Shown here one piece after another: positions 47,758 through 59,212 of a DNA stretch of 64,000 nt. The position numbers and the translations under genes are program-made. Source of the DNA: Adiantum capillus-veneris (lineage: Eukaryota > Streptophyta > Polypodiopsida > Polypodiales > Pteridaceae); assembly GCA_014529385.2 (NCBI GenBank), contig CM043963.1, forward strand, positions 101,737,912-101,801,911, given 5' to 3'. How positions within the stretch are numbered: position 1 is the first letter of the stretch; every line of letters starts with the position of its first letter. Under the pieces are notes generated by a model. That model was not told where the DNA came from. It did no database searches and saw only the letters and a program-made list of their open reading frames with translations.

Positions 47758-48420
47758 AGGACCAATCCACGAAGCAAATCTTCTCCATCACCTCGATAAA
47801 AAAATGCTACAAGTAGCATGCAAGGAGTCAGGAAAATTTGGGTACCAAAATCACAACTTGTGGATAAACCAAATCAGATCTGGGTGCCTAAAATTTCACC
47901 AAATAAACAGAAGACGGTTCCAAGGATTCGAGCATAGAATTGAGCATCTATGATCAAGGAACCTAACATGAAAAAGGTTTGGAAGAAAAAGGAGCACATA
48001 TCTTCTCCACACAATGCGAAACCAATCAAACAGTTGCAAGTTAAGTCTCAACAGACTCTCAACTACCATGCACCAAGCAAACCAAGCTACCAATGGCGAG
48101 AAAAGGCTCAACAACCGTCTAAAGTGCTACCAACAACTCAAGCAATCAGCATGCTTAAACACCGTGGTGGTACTATCAAGCAGAGAGCACAAAAGCTACA
48201 GGTTTTGCTCTTTGGAAGACACCAGCAGCAAACCTCGACATTGAAAACCCTTGAGTTATTTACTCAAGACCCAACTCTTGCACAGTATATGGAGCTGAAT
48301 TGCATTGATCTTCATATCATGGTAGAGCCAATCACGGCTATGCATAGACACAATTGTTCGACCCATGCACACAGTCGTCCCGGAGAACGCCATCTAGGAG
48401 GGGTGGAAGGGTACTACTAA
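47758..48420 (+). pseudogene. Basic Gln/Lys-rich coding remnant with WVPK repeats
   Basis: In shifted frames, KIWVPKSQLVDKPNQIWVPK (47835-47894) repeats an IWVPK motif, then an open frame (47950-48420) is rich in Lys, Gln and His (KKVWKKKEHISSPHNAKPIK). Purine-rich AGGAGGGGTGGAAGGG at 48394-48409 could be an internal or former polypurine tract. Function unknown. Confidence 0.4.
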
Positions 48421-49860
48421 ATACTAAGTAATTAGGGGCAATGTTTGAAGAGGGAGGAAAAAGTTTCATGTCAACATGTGATTTTTTGCAAAATTCCCTA
48501 ATAATGCCCTTATAATTCATCAACGGGGAAAAGTCACTGATAATATCTTCCCGATGAGTGTAAATAGTGTATATACTATCAAAAAATCATCAAAAATAGT
48601 CCTTTTTTGGGTATTTGTCATCATTTTTGCTGATAGGAAGGCTTAAAAATAGAGAAATCCAACAAAAAACAATAAAGCTGTGTTTTTCAAGGGATTTTCT
48701 TAATTATTGGATTTTCACTTTGCTTTTTTAGAGCATTTTTTTATTTTCTTTGATTTTTTCAAATAAAAAGGTCAAAAATTAATAATAAATAGCAGGAAAA
48801 CTCAGATGAAGAAACACAAGAGACAATGGTGATCAGAAAGACAAGGCAGAAAAGCACAAAAATTTTCAACAAAATCAGAAGATGGAAGCGAGAAGGCCAA
48901 ATTAGGTGGCCAAGCCTACTCTTGCAAAATTTTTGCAGAATGAGCTATAGCAATCCGATTTGGGAAATTTTTCAGCCTAACATAGATTTCACGGCCTAAT
49001 AGGACTAACAGGGGAATTTGGGGAAATATGGTTTGGGAAGTCCGGGTATAGATAGCTAGGGTAGGCTAAAACCACCTCATTTCCACTTGGAGCTTTGCAG
49101 AGAGAGCATTTCAGCTTCTTTCGCGCGTCATTTTCGGAGCCCATAGTTGACCTTTTCCAGCGCTGTTTCACACGAGACATGAGGGATAAGTTCCTTACTA
49201 ATCAATGATCCATTTTGTACGGCCGGTAGCTAGTCTATAGCACTAGAAAAAACCCTAGAAGCCGAGCAGTGCACGAAGACCTACGACCTAAAAGTGACCA
49301 TAGCGGCCTGCCAGCTTGACCAAATCGGATGGTATTTAAACCATATCGTGCCCTAACATAATAGAACCATTCCATACCATCAGATGATCATTCGGCTGGG
49401 GTCTCCGGCTGGGGTCAAGGGGGTCCTTAGTAGAGAACTAGGGTTTTTTGGGAAAGGCCAAAATTCCGACCTAAGTCCACAGATGGCCTGCTAATGAGGT
49501 TCATATATAATGTATATGATTGGTTTGGAGAAATCCATCAAGTAAAGCCCTCGAAAAGCGGAAAATGGCTCGAAGGTTACAAAGCGTCAAATTCGACATA
49601 CGAGGCCAAACTGACTCCAAATGAGCCAGAATTAGACAGGTAGCTTCACGATGATGTTACGAACAAGTCCAAAGCCTCAAATTTGATCGACCAACCCAAC
49701 AGACAGAGTAGTCACGAAAAACGGTGATTTCTGAGTCAACAGAGCACAAAGTGATGTCGGCATGACTAAACTTTACCAAATTCAATTTAGGACTTGTATT
49801 AGGTGTATGAAACATGTTTAGGTCAAAATTTATGTAAAATGCAAAGTTTTTGTCGTTGTT
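48421..49860 (+). other. Non-coding spacer in element C
   Basis: No convincing ORF. 48420-48800 is AT-rich; 49020-49190 is less AT-rich and has GGTATAGATAGCTAGGG followed by an AGAGAG-containing stretch, which could be a promoter and 5' leader for the downstream 3' coding region, but this is only a composition-based guess. Confidence 0.35.
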
Positions 49861-50459
49861 GTAATAATTACGATTATTTATTTTGTAACATTTTTGCATG
49901 GAAATTGTCAATCCACCTCACCTATCATGTGTACACACCTATTACATGCCAAAAATCAAGTATGAGCCAAAATGACCACCCATTACTTGCAAAATTGCCA
50001 AAAAAACGCAAAGAAGTCTATGTAAGCCAAAATTTGGGTTATGGACAACTTTTCTTGATCCAAATCACCTCATAACTCATACCCAAGGTCTATACCATGC
50101 CTAGAACCAATCTATGCCAAAAAAATGACAATTTTGGAAGAAAAGCTAATAATCGTGATTATTTACTTTTTGGCCAAAATGGGGCAATTTGGAAAATTTG
50201 TCATCATACATCCAAAGTACATATTGTGATAAGCCCACTAGCCAATTTTGAGTCAATTTGGATTTCAAAATCTCAAATTTTCTTTATATCTACTGTTTTA
50301 GAGACCTAAAGCCAAAATCTGGTACCATTTTCACCCTGTACACTCAAATGAGCCCATATTTCCCTCAGAGCATGTAATTGGTACATACTTCAAGCCTATA
50401 AAGCCAAGTTTGCAAAAAAGTTGAAATTTTTTCCAGCTGTAAATAATCGCGATTATTTA
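49861..50459 (+). repeat. Second palindrome array of element C
   Basis: AATAATTACGATTATT (centre 49870), AATAATCGTGATTATT (centre 50155) and the perfect 20-bp TAAATAATCGCGATTATTTA (50440-50459), with centres 285 and 294 bases apart. The core and spacing equal those of the leader array at 36672-37269. The array ends about 190 bases before the ATG of the 3' coding region. Confidence 0.85.
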
Positions 50460-50647
50460 GTTTGGTTGCAAATTTTTGTTTTGACCATACAGTTTTGTTC
50501 CTTGCATGATTTTATGCATCTTTGCTTGTTCAAAAATTGATTTGAAGCAATTTGGACCATATTATCAGCATTTTGGTTTAAAAGGACATTCTGGAGAAAA
50601 ATCTAAGAACTCCGCTAACTTTGCACTCTATTCATTGAACAGTAGCA

Positions 50648-51469
50648 ATGCAAGCCACGGAGAAAGCCAAGAAAAAGTTAAACCAAAAGGAGAAACTGCA
50701 AGAGCTGCCCCCGTATCAACTGGACCCCGAGTCAGTAAAAGCTGCAAAGGCATCTTACCTTTCTGAAGAGAAGTTAGAAGAACACCACACCACAATCTTC
50801 ACTGGCAGGTTTAAGAGTGAAGAAGGGCATCCGGTGGAGTTGCAGCTCTTGCCTAAAGAGGTTTATAATGTCGCAGCAAAACCAGAAACCAAAGAGGCTA
50901 TCCACAGGTTGGGACTCCGACACTTCTATGAACAAGATTCGTGCGGAGTAGACTTTCAGAAATCTTATGAGCTTTTGTCCACCATCAAGGAAGACCGAAC
51001 TGCCCAAATCTCAAACAACCAAGGAAATAAGGTAGAGGTTGTAATTACAAAGGAAATAGTGGTAGAGGCACTCAGATTTCCCACAAAAGGGATGACCATG
51101 CGGGCAAGAGATAGGAAAACAACGGGCACGTTTACAAAGGAAACAGTTGCGACTACATTTGCCGATCTCATCCACAAGCAGGTGGAAGATCCATCCGGTC
51201 TGTACCACCAACATTTCCATTTCTTGGCGAAAAGGCCACCAAGGTACACGACACCAAATCACGTCGTGGACACCACTTTTACACAAGTTCTGAAGTCAAC
51301 CACCAGACAACCTATGGACCACGCGCAGTATGTGTTGACAACATTGAAGGCCACCAAGAAGGAGGGAAAGATAACATACTTGGGCACCCTGGAAGTATTG
51401 ACCAGAATAGCCTATCATGCCATTGGCATGGCTAACAACCTACCGCCTGCCCCAGATCAGAACACATAG
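50648..51469 (+). CDS. 3' ORF of element C, N-terminal part, unrecognised protein
   Basis: An uninterrupted 273-codon frame with ATG at 50648 and TAG at 51467. It is the longest intact gene-like frame in C outside RT. Seen: a basic start (EKAKKKLNQKEKLQELPPYQ), then HRLGLRHFYEQDSCGVDFQK, VEVVITKEIVVEALRFPTKG, LYHQHFHFLAKRPPRY and VLTRIAYHAIGMANNLPPAP. There is no signal peptide or membrane segment, so it does not look like an envelope protein. A V-x-V-x-K-E-x-V-x-E-A-L-x-F-P pattern recalls proteins carried by some plant retroelements, but I cannot name a family. The coding region appears to continue in broken frames to 54092. Confidence 0.6.
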   Translation: MQATEKAKKKLNQKEKLQELPPYQLDPESVKAAKASYLSEEKLEEHHTTIFTGRFKSEEGHPVELQLLPKEVYNVAAKPETKEAIHRLGLRHFYEQDSCGVDFQKSYELLSTIKEDRTAQISNNQGNKVEVVITKEIVVEALRFPTKGMTMRARDRKTTGTFTKETVATTFADLIHKQVEDPSGLYHQHFHFLAKRPPRYTTPNHVVDTTFTQVLKSTTRQPMDHAQYVLTTLKATKKEGKITYLGTLEVLTRIAYHAIGMANNLPPAPDQNT

Positions 51470-53473
51470 ATCTTGGCAGCTCTACCCTCTCCAAGATCTA
51501 CCAGATCTGGTAAGCGATCATTTAAATCGGGTGATGAATCCGATGACATTTCGTCAGAGCAGCATAGCAGTGAAAGCTCTAACAACGAAGAAAAAAGAGC
51601 TAGGAGGGAAGGATGAAGAGGAAAGTTGTGGCTGCCCACCAAGAGGAGCCAGCTCAAAAGCAAGCGAGATTTGAAAGAGAAAAACAGGCGTATCAGCGCA
51701 CAAGGCAAGCGCAGGGAAAAGACCCAGAAAAGTGGGTACCCACCGGCTTGAAGGGACTTCGAGCAAAACATCATTCAAGGAAAGAGGCCGAGGATCCCAA
51801 GGATTATTTACAAAGAATGTACCAAGAGGCAGAGGCCTTGAAGCTGAAAGAGGCGGAAGAAGCGGCCAAGAAAGCTGAGGAAGTAGCAACTCAAGAGCAA
51901 GGCGATGCATCTCCCTGACCCACCTCACCGCCGCCGAAACAACAGGACCAGCCCATGCCCACTCCACCATCATCACCGTCAAGCCAAGAGACCACTGAAG
52001 AGGCCAAGACTGACAAGGAAAAAGAGTCTGATTTCACCCACCAAATGGAAGATACACAATAAACTGACCACACTGAGCAACATGAAGAAAAGAAAGTTGA
52101 ACCAGCACCAAAGCAGACGACCGAGCATATTCACAAGGAGGCTGATGAAACTGATAAAGACCAAGATACAGAAAAAGAGCATATACCACTATATATGAGG
52201 AAGAAACAGCGACGACCGACTGAGAAGGCGGAAAGGACTGCAACCGTGGAACCGAAAAGGGTTGAGACCACAACGGTAATTTCCACTCAGCCAGCAACAA
52301 CTGCCGAGGTTTCAAAACCTCAGGATGCCAAGGAAAAGCAACCATCTCTATAGAAACACCAGCAATAACAACACAGTAAGAAGCAACACAAGAGGCTGCC
52401 GGTACATCTCAACTTGCAAGATAGGAGGACTGGCAGTCCAATGGTGAAGTCATTCTACAAGTAAACGAGTGTGCAAGGCAGATGAAAATCATGACGGAGA
52501 AACTCCGATCAGCAGCCTTTAACCGTAGTACTAAAGCCAAAGAATTAGAAATAGTCATCGATGCTCTTCAAGGCGAGCTCGACGACAGAATGGCCACTAT
52601 CACTGATCTTCAAAGGCAAGTACAAGAGCTAAAGACAGAAGCAGAATGGCATTAGATAGCCAGGGACAGCCAACAGAAGGAAATGGAAAAGTTGGACAGC
52701 CACCTCTCTGTCCACTCAAAAGATTCAAGTACAATTAGATGTAGAAAACGCATCTCTGCGGTATTCAGAACAAAGAATTAATGGATTAGGCCACTTTCTT
52801 GCGGCAATTAAGAGAAAATCCAGCTATGGCCTCGATCAAGGTAACAGATGAAGTGTATAAACCACTTGAAAAGAAAAACAGAGATTTAGAGCTGGAGTTG
52901 AAGCTGGAGCAGTCACAACACAGAGACCTGGCACTCATGCGGGTCCAAAGAGAGGAGGAGCTCCTTAAAGAAGAGATTGCAGAATTGAAAAGAGTCAACC
53001 AACTCCTCAGAGATGGAAGGCTGGATATACAGGAAGAGGCAAGCACTTCCGAGCCGCCCCAAGTGGAAATCCCCTCAGTCTCATTTGCTGACTTTGAGAC
53101 GTAGTCTACAGCAAAGCCGAGTGGGGGAGAAGATTTTCAAATCCAAATCAGAGAGGAAGACACAGTGCCAATGGTCCAACTGTCAAAGGCTGAAGAAGAT
53201 GCACTGAAGGAGAAGATCGCCTTGGAGGTAGATGAGCAGTGGAAGGCAGCTATGGATTGGGAGTTGAGAGTTTTACACTCTGTCAACGTCACACAGCTCA
53301 CTCCCAATCAAATGAATGCTCAATGGCACCAACAATCCCTGCCATACCCTCTCATCAAGGTTGAACTCTTACAGGTAAAGGAAAGATTATACAAGGATAT
53401 GCAAGAAGATGGCGCGGATCAAGACCACCCAAAGTGGAGGCTGAGCTGGCTGAACAAGAATCCAAGTATTTGA
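51470..53473 (+). pseudogene. 3' ORF of element C, coiled-coil middle part
   Basis: Broken frames (51613-51918, about 52430-52650, 52799-53104, 53165-53473) share a composition of Lys, Glu and Gln. KKNRDLELELKLEQSQHRDL and REEELLKEEIAELKRVNQLL show clear heptad spacing of Leu, and KLKEAEEAAKKAEEVATQEQ is a charged helix. Together they suggest a long coiled coil joined to the 50648 domain. Stops and frameshifts separate them. Confidence 0.5.
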
Positions 53474-54120
53474 TTATGTTCACAAGAGCACCTGCGGCCA
53501 TACAGAAAGATCCCACATTTTGTCCTTTATTGTGAGTAAGGACATGGCAAGCACACGAAGCACTGTAGAAGAAGAGGCCAACATGGCTAAATTTTCCTAG
53601 GCTACTAGCTCTAAAGAGAGGCCAAGCAACAGAAGAATACATGGTGAAAACCCTAACGGGCGCCATGACATTCTTCAAAAGTCTGCCAGATCTCTCCGGT
53701 GCAATGCTATACAAAATGTGCAGGATGCTACTTACTTGCATATAGGATTTCAATGATCCTGAGCAAACAGGAGCCCCCTGGCTCTCATTTTTGGAAGGGA
53801 ACAAAGGTCTTTGCTATGATTTAAGTGGGCAGCCCTTAGAGGAAGTTCTTTATGGCTTTTATGCCCGATGCATGTTTCTGCCTCGCACAATATGCTAGCT
53901 TTTGAGGAGGCATTTTACACTGGCTTCTTCACCTGGCAAACAAAGATATTTGCATCGGTGATAAGCAACCTCACGGCAAGATTTGTAGGCTACTCGACAG
54001 TAAAACTCAAAAACAAAGTCACCATGCAATTTTTGCAAGTGCCAGACAAAGAACGCAAAATCAGATATGAAAAAGAACTGGAAGCGCTGTAGGACCGCCT
54101 CGGCGGCCGTCAATCCAAAG
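53474..54120 (+). pseudogene. 3' ORF of element C, C-terminal part
   Basis: Fragments in three frames: KTLTGAMTFFKSLPDLSGAM near 53645, PWLSFLEGNKGLCYDLSGQP near 53778 and, from 53868, LAFEEAFYTGFFTWQTKIFA with KERKIRYEKELEAL near 54090. Hydrophobic and aromatic, unlike the coiled coil before it. It ends about 60 bases before the polypurine tract. No family is recognised. Confidence 0.45.
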
Positions 54121-54160
54121 ATTACTTCAGCCCATAAAGCTGTGAAGGGACAACACAGGC

Positions 54161-54174
54161 GAGGAGGGGGGGAA
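54161..54174 (+). promoter_or_regulatory. Element C polypurine tract
   Basis: GAGGAGGGGGGGAA directly abuts the 3' LTR start (54175). All purine, correct strand and position for plus-strand priming. Confidence 0.88.
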
Positions 54175-55077
54175 TGTTAGCAGCAAGCTAACACAGACAC
54201 ATTTTTCAGAGTTCTCCTTGTAAAACAATTATTATTTTGATAAATCGGAAATATTGTAACTCCTGTTTTCTTGATAAACCTTGTAATTAATGAGCCGGGG
54301 CTACAAGCTTCCAGATTGTATCAACCATTCAATTCCCAGCTTTGGTACTTTTGACCACCCAAAAACCTTGGCTAAGGTATGAAAGCGAATTTTTGTAAGT
54401 TTTTTAGAATTTTTTGGATAAGAAATACATAGCGTGAGCTAACAGCACTCACTTCTCTCCTTCTCGCGCTTCCTACTCCCTCTACGGTTGTCACATTGCG
54501 AATGCGTTTGTTGCATTGCAACTGCAGGTAAGAACTCTACGCATTGACGTAAGCCATTCACAGTATTTCGTAGCTTTTGACATCGCCGACCCGCGGCCTA
54601 ATTTCATCATAAATAGGAATTTGCATGTTTAAATCAAAAACTAAGCATAGGTGGGGTATTGGGGCATCATTGTTAAGTATTTCGATGCATTCTGGGTCAA
54701 AAACGACTAGGTTAAAAATCCACTGCTGTTAATAATCGCAATTTTGGAACTTGACCTAAAGTGGGGTTTGAGGCCATAGGCATGTGTGCTTAGGTCTTAT
54801 AAACTTGTCCTAGAAGTTTCATTACGTTTGTATGTCATTTGATGCTGTAACGGATGTGATTTGCTTGCCGATGAGCGATTGGCTTTTGGTGATTTCAGTC
54901 ACTTGAGTGTAGCCTGAGTTAGATGCGAGTTGTTAGTTGTTTTCTGAGAGATTGACAACCTCTTGTAGCCTCTATGCACTAGTCGAGTCAGCTTCATCCC
55001 ATGGTTTGACAAATTAATCGTGGTTTTTGCTAATACTGCAATAAGATAGGATGGTGAGGTTAGACATGCGTCCCACA
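54175..55077 (+). repeat. Element C 3' LTR
   Basis: A 903-bp LTR, TGTTAGCAGC...GTCCCACA, matching 23280-24198. The TATA word is mutated to TATGAAAG. The TSD GTGGA follows at 55078-55082. Confidence 0.93.
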
Positions 55078-56035
55078 GTGGAGCTTCACCGTTGGCCCGT
55101 AGGCTAAACCACCATTGTCTGGCAGACTTGTGAAAGTGCATAGCTACATGGCATAGCCTAGAGGACTCCGTGAAGCCCTCATCTCCGAACGCCGCATCAA
55201 ATTGTTGGATAAAGGCCAAGACTTTGTCTGTAGCACCAAAAGTGCATCGTAGGTAAGGAAAGAGATGCTCTTCCCTCCCTCTTTGAACTTCTTGAGCTTG
55301 GATGACCTCTTCCATGTAGCATAGGATTTCCTATGGCCTCTTCTTTTTTATGGTTCAAAGGTTGCACCATCACTTTCTTCAGAAGATGAAGAATTTGAGG
55401 AAGATGGAGAAGAGGGTGACCTCTTTGTCACCTTTTTCTTGCCTTGATCTTCGCTTTCTTGACCATCACTTTCATAAGAGGAAGACGATGAAGAAGATGG
55501 AGAAGAGGGTGTCCTCTTTCTCGCCTTTTTCTTCTCTTGCTTTTTGTCATCCCTCTTTGAAGTATGGTGTGGAGAAGTACGCGATGGTCTTCTCCGTTTT
55601 GGAGGTGATGGAGAGTGTTTAGCCCGCTGTCTTCATGGAGCCATCTCCGTCGAGGTGGCGGGAGACTTACTTCTTTCTTTGTTCCTTCGGTGGAGGCTCT
55701 TGAATTCTCCTTTGAGAAGGAGATGCGCCATCAAGGAAAAAAAAATTGAGCCCTTCATAGGGACCCTCTTCTTCTTCCCAAATCGGAGAGAGACCTCTTT
55801 TGGAAGTCTTGGAAGGAGGCTTCCTAGGTGTTCTCTCGTCATGGTGGGGAGCTTGGAGAATCCCATGAGCACGAAGCTTCCGTTGCACTTCACTTTGGAG
55901 GGATGGATTACCCATGGCTTGTTGAAGCCTAGAAACAAGATAGTTAACAAGCATCGGGGTATCATTAGTAGCTTACTCATTAGCAAAATCAAAGTTATCA
56001 ACATTAATTTCACTCTCTTTACTATTGTCAGCCAT
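55078..56035 (-). pseudogene. Element D gag, 5' part
   Basis: ATG at 56035 (MADNSKESEINVDNFDFANE, then a stop), next LVNYLVSRLQQAMGNPSLQS, a basic Arg/Pro stretch, and two tandem Lys/Arg plus Ser blocks (KRTPSSPSSSSSSSYESDG near 55520 and KRSPSSPSSSNSSSSEESDG near 55440). The capsid domain starts about 55270 (EEHLFPYLRCTFGATDKVLA, LCHVAMHFHKSARQWWFSLR) and is cut by element C at 55078; it continues at 23279. At least three stops or frameshifts. Confidence 0.82.
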
Positions 56036-56452
56036 TCTAACAACTTTTAGGTGTAAACTTTTTAGGTGTACTTTGGCACTTCAAGCCCTAGTTGCTACTC
56101 CTCTTTACCCCTTTAGAAAAAGCACTCAAGATACTGTACCCGTGGCTCGAATACCATTAATTGCAAGGAATAAAAGAGAGGGTCCTTCGACACCAAAACA
56201 GCACTCGCTCCTATCAAGCTTCTAATATCTCAATAGTGGTTAAGCCGTAGGCAAGCCCCGTAGGACTCCACTATTAAGACCATAGCTCTCGACGGTGATG
56301 CCCCGTTAACTGCACAAAGGCAAGCGCACTGCAAGGATAAAAAATCCCTATTCTAATTACTCACATGCAATTAATAGTACCAACCATTTATAGCTAGCTT
56401 GAGGACCTCCCTTCTTGACCAAGAAAAGAGAAACCTTGTGCTTTGATACCAA
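56036..56452 (-). other. Element D primer-binding site and 5' untranslated region
   Basis: One base inside the 5' LTR the minus strand reads TGGTATCAAAGC (56451-56440), which differs by one base from the initiator-Met tRNA primer site TGGTATCAGAGC used by many plant Ty3 and copia elements. The leader down to the gag ATG shows nothing else. Confidence 0.85.
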
Positions 56453-57320
56453 TGTAACATTTAATGGCCTAGTAACTTGTGTGTAGCGGAAAATAGCTTG
56501 AACATAGTGAGCATTTCATTAGAATAGATTCCGAATGAGATTAACAAGAGTGCTTGTGTGGAGAGAGCAACAAAAAGCATAACATCTAGTTAGATAGCAT
56601 GAACAATACTTCAAAAGAGAGAGAAATTAAGCAATTGACAACATTTGAGGACCAGATTTTCATGGAACCGGTCCCCCCTCCAAAAGGCTTTGTATTATAG
56701 TTTCTCCCATCAAGAGAGACATTTTACAATACAATTTCTTGTGTTCCTTCAATACTAGCTAGTGCAATGAAGATGGAAACTTCATGCATTACACAAAACA
56801 CTTATCAAACACAACATCAATTCCCTCATGGTCTTAGACCCAAGACCTCACACACCTTCGAAGATGGTGAGAGCTAGCAGGGTATGAGAGTAGATTGAGA
56901 GCAAGAAGGAGTATTCTTACGAGAAAGATGTACATCTCCTCACATAACCACTTATATTAGCATAGCTTATCTTAGTAATTAGCATGGTAGAGGAGATGAG
57001 CATGCATTGAATCTGGCTCCAGGTTGGATTTACATCACAAAGCCAAGAGTTGTTGGTGTAGGCCTTCCTTCTCACAAGCTTGGAGTAGGTGATAAGCTTT
57101 CCATTAAATCTTGAGACGCAGAGAGAGTCTTCTTTACTTCACACATGAGATAGTGTGAGTGTGTAGGTGATAATGCCTTTGAAAAATCAGCCCCCTCTCT
57201 CTCTTGGTCGACCCCTCTTGCTATTTTCTCTTTCCATCATCCTATTCGACCTCCCCAGGCTTAGCCAATGGTAACTAAGCAGCATAAGTGATAGCCTTCT
57301 GACATGTGTCCCCCTTTACC

Positions 57321-57328
57321 CTTTTATA
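57321..57328 (-). promoter_or_regulatory. TATA box of element D 5' LTR
   Basis: The minus strand reads TATAAAAG in GCTCTTATAAAAGGGT. The homologous place in the 3' LTR and the solo LTR lacks it (CTCACAAAAGG and CTCAAAAAGG). Position just downstream of the CCAAT cluster supports a core promoter. Confidence 0.6.
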
Positions 57329-57365
57329 AGAGCTTTAGGTAATTATTTAATTAAACTAAACTCTC

Positions 57366-57576
57366 ATTGGACCCCTTTGCCTCTTGGCCAATAGGAATCA
57401 GGCAAGCCATTGGGCTGTTGAATGCTCATTGGTCCCCCTGGGAGACTGTCCAATAGTCTTCTAGAGAGCTTGATTCTTATTGGTTCTTTTATTAAGTGTT
57501 TTTAAATTAATTAAACTAGATTTACTCTATCCTAATTCTCATTGGTCCACCTCCAAGGCCATCCAATAGGAATTGG
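57366..57576 (-). promoter_or_regulatory. CCAAT-box cluster upstream of the element D TATA box
   Basis: Nine CCAAT/ATTGG pentamers in 211 bases, starting at 57366, 57388, 57409, 57428, 57450, 57479, 57541, 57563 and 57572, in both orientations; several steps are 19-22 bases. In element orientation all lie upstream of TATAAAAG. CCAAT is the known NF-Y binding core. The other two LTR copies keep most of these words. Confidence 0.55.
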
Positions 57577-58052
57577 GTACACCTTGTGGGCATTTGGGCT
57601 AGGGAGCTGATATGTGTCCCTCATTCCCTTTGTGTAAAGGGAGCTTGTGTGTGTGTGTGTGTGTGTGTGTGATTTTCTCTCTCATCCCCTACTTGCAAGG
57701 CTCACCGCCTCCTATGTAGGGATTGCCAAAGACTTTTGGGACACACACAAAGCATCCAATTCCCCCAATGTTTGACCTTTGGACACAACCTTTGAATTTT
57801 GGAACCTTAGCATTTTGGAAGTCTTAATGGGTTGAACCTTAGGGTCTTTTTAGCCCATTGTTTCACATGGCTCTTTTACAGATAGCCCCCCTTTGGATCC
57901 CTATTTTCCCTCTTTTGGATCCCTACTGTGGCCGGCGGTCTGCTAGCTTAACCAATATTCTAGCTTTTTCTCCCCTTGCACTTCCCCATAATAAATGATC
58001 AGTTTAACATGAGAAACTCATTTACGAGAATTAGATATTGATTATTATGACA

Positions 58053-58200
58053 TGTAAACCCACTTTGTACCAATGGACTTTTCCCAGGAGGCAAATCACA
58101 TAAAGTCCATGTGTAATTTTCTATAAGTGCATCATATTCTGTCTGCATGGCAACCACCCAATTTTTTGAATTTTGTGCTTCATCAAAAGATAGAGGTTCC
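58053..58200 (-). pseudogene. Element E: copia RT, 5' part
   Basis: The minus strand reads EEPLSFDEAQNSKNWVVAMQ then TEYDALIENYTWTLCDLPPG, the classical start of Ty1/copia RT. It stops at the TSD of element D and resumes at 16828 with ECKPVGEID. This pairing fixes D as an insertion into copia RT. Confidence 0.85.
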
Positions 58201-58912
58201 TCAACACATGTAGGCTAGACACAGCCAAAGCATATCAATCTAATGCATAAGATGCTCCATAGGGCACATTCATACAGAGAGGAGGGCAGGGCTCTGAGCT
58301 TTTTTGTCATTATTTTCCCAGCAAAAGATTTTACAGTGCCAACTCTATTTTTTTTGGCAAAGTTAACCCAAGGAGTCTTTGTTTGGGAGCTATGCGACAC
58401 CATTGCAAGAAGTATAAGCAAACCTCTTGCAGGCAAAAACATCCAAAGTAGCAAGCAAAAACATCCAAAGTAGTGGATGCATGCTTTATCCCCTTCATCT
58501 TGGCGTACAAATGTGCCCTTGCTTAGTCCAACATGTATCATCATTATGGATTAGATTTAAACCTTCCCAATATTGATAAATTATGAAGTAACATGTGAAA
58601 TTGGAAACTCATATACCCCTCATATATACTATTATACATGTCAAAATGCTCAACACTTAATATATAAAGAATATTGTAAAAAGAGAAGCACCTTCATTTG
58701 GTGCCATCTTTACGAAATATTATTGGTATTAATTTAGATTTTCACATAAAGTTAATCATATCTTTCTTTAGAAATTTCTCTACAATTTTGTGATGAATGT
58801 CATTTGATCAAACTTTGAGGTTGTTTCGGCATGTATTGAAATCATCACATCTATTTCTTTACTTTGTTTTTGCTGCAACAATTATCTAAAGGAGAGACAA
58901 ACTACAAGTTGC
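58201..58912 (-). other. Degenerate DNA beside copia fragment
   Basis: The integrase part of copia would be expected upstream of RT, that is here on the minus strand, but I cannot recognise HHCC or DDE motifs. 58216-58545 has an open minus frame of low interest; 58560-58912 is AT-rich with no feature seen. Confidence 0.35.
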
Positions 58913-59094
58913 ACCAAATTTGATCAATAAGTAACTTCTCTATGACTACTACTCAAACACATTTGACCTGTTTAGTCTCCTTTTTCCATTTATCTATTAC
59001 TTATTGACCAAATTTGGTCAATAAGTAACTTCTCCATGACTGCCACTCAAATCAACTTGACCTGTTTAGTCTCCTTTTTCCATTTATCTAGTAC
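58913..59094. repeat. Tandem duplication, 94-bp unit
   Basis: ACCAAATTTGATCAATAAGT at 58913 recurs as ACCAAATTTGGTCAATAAGT at 59007, and the following text including GACCTGTTTAGTCTCC is repeated with few differences. Two head-to-tail units. Confidence 0.88.
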
Positions 59095-59212
59095 TCCTTT
59101 AATCACACCCTCTCTACAACCTTTTACAATTCTTGTTGTAGACTTAAAAAAATTAATAACTTCTACAAACACATCGTTCGTCTACTTTTGCATTGTACTT
59201 CCTAGCAGGCCA

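Larger units (their letters stand above)
56453..58052 (-). repeat. Element D 5' LTR
   Basis: A 1600-bp LTR, TGTAACATTTAATGG...TTATTATGACA on the plus strand. It has a TATA box and a CCAAT-box cluster (separate entries), and a (TG)n run near 57648-57670. Outside it lies the TSD TGTAA (58053-58057). Confidence 0.93.

Noticed and set aside
50648..51469. Envelope gene in the 3' ORF
   Set aside because: No signal peptide, membrane segment or cysteine pattern of envelope proteins; composition is soluble and charged.
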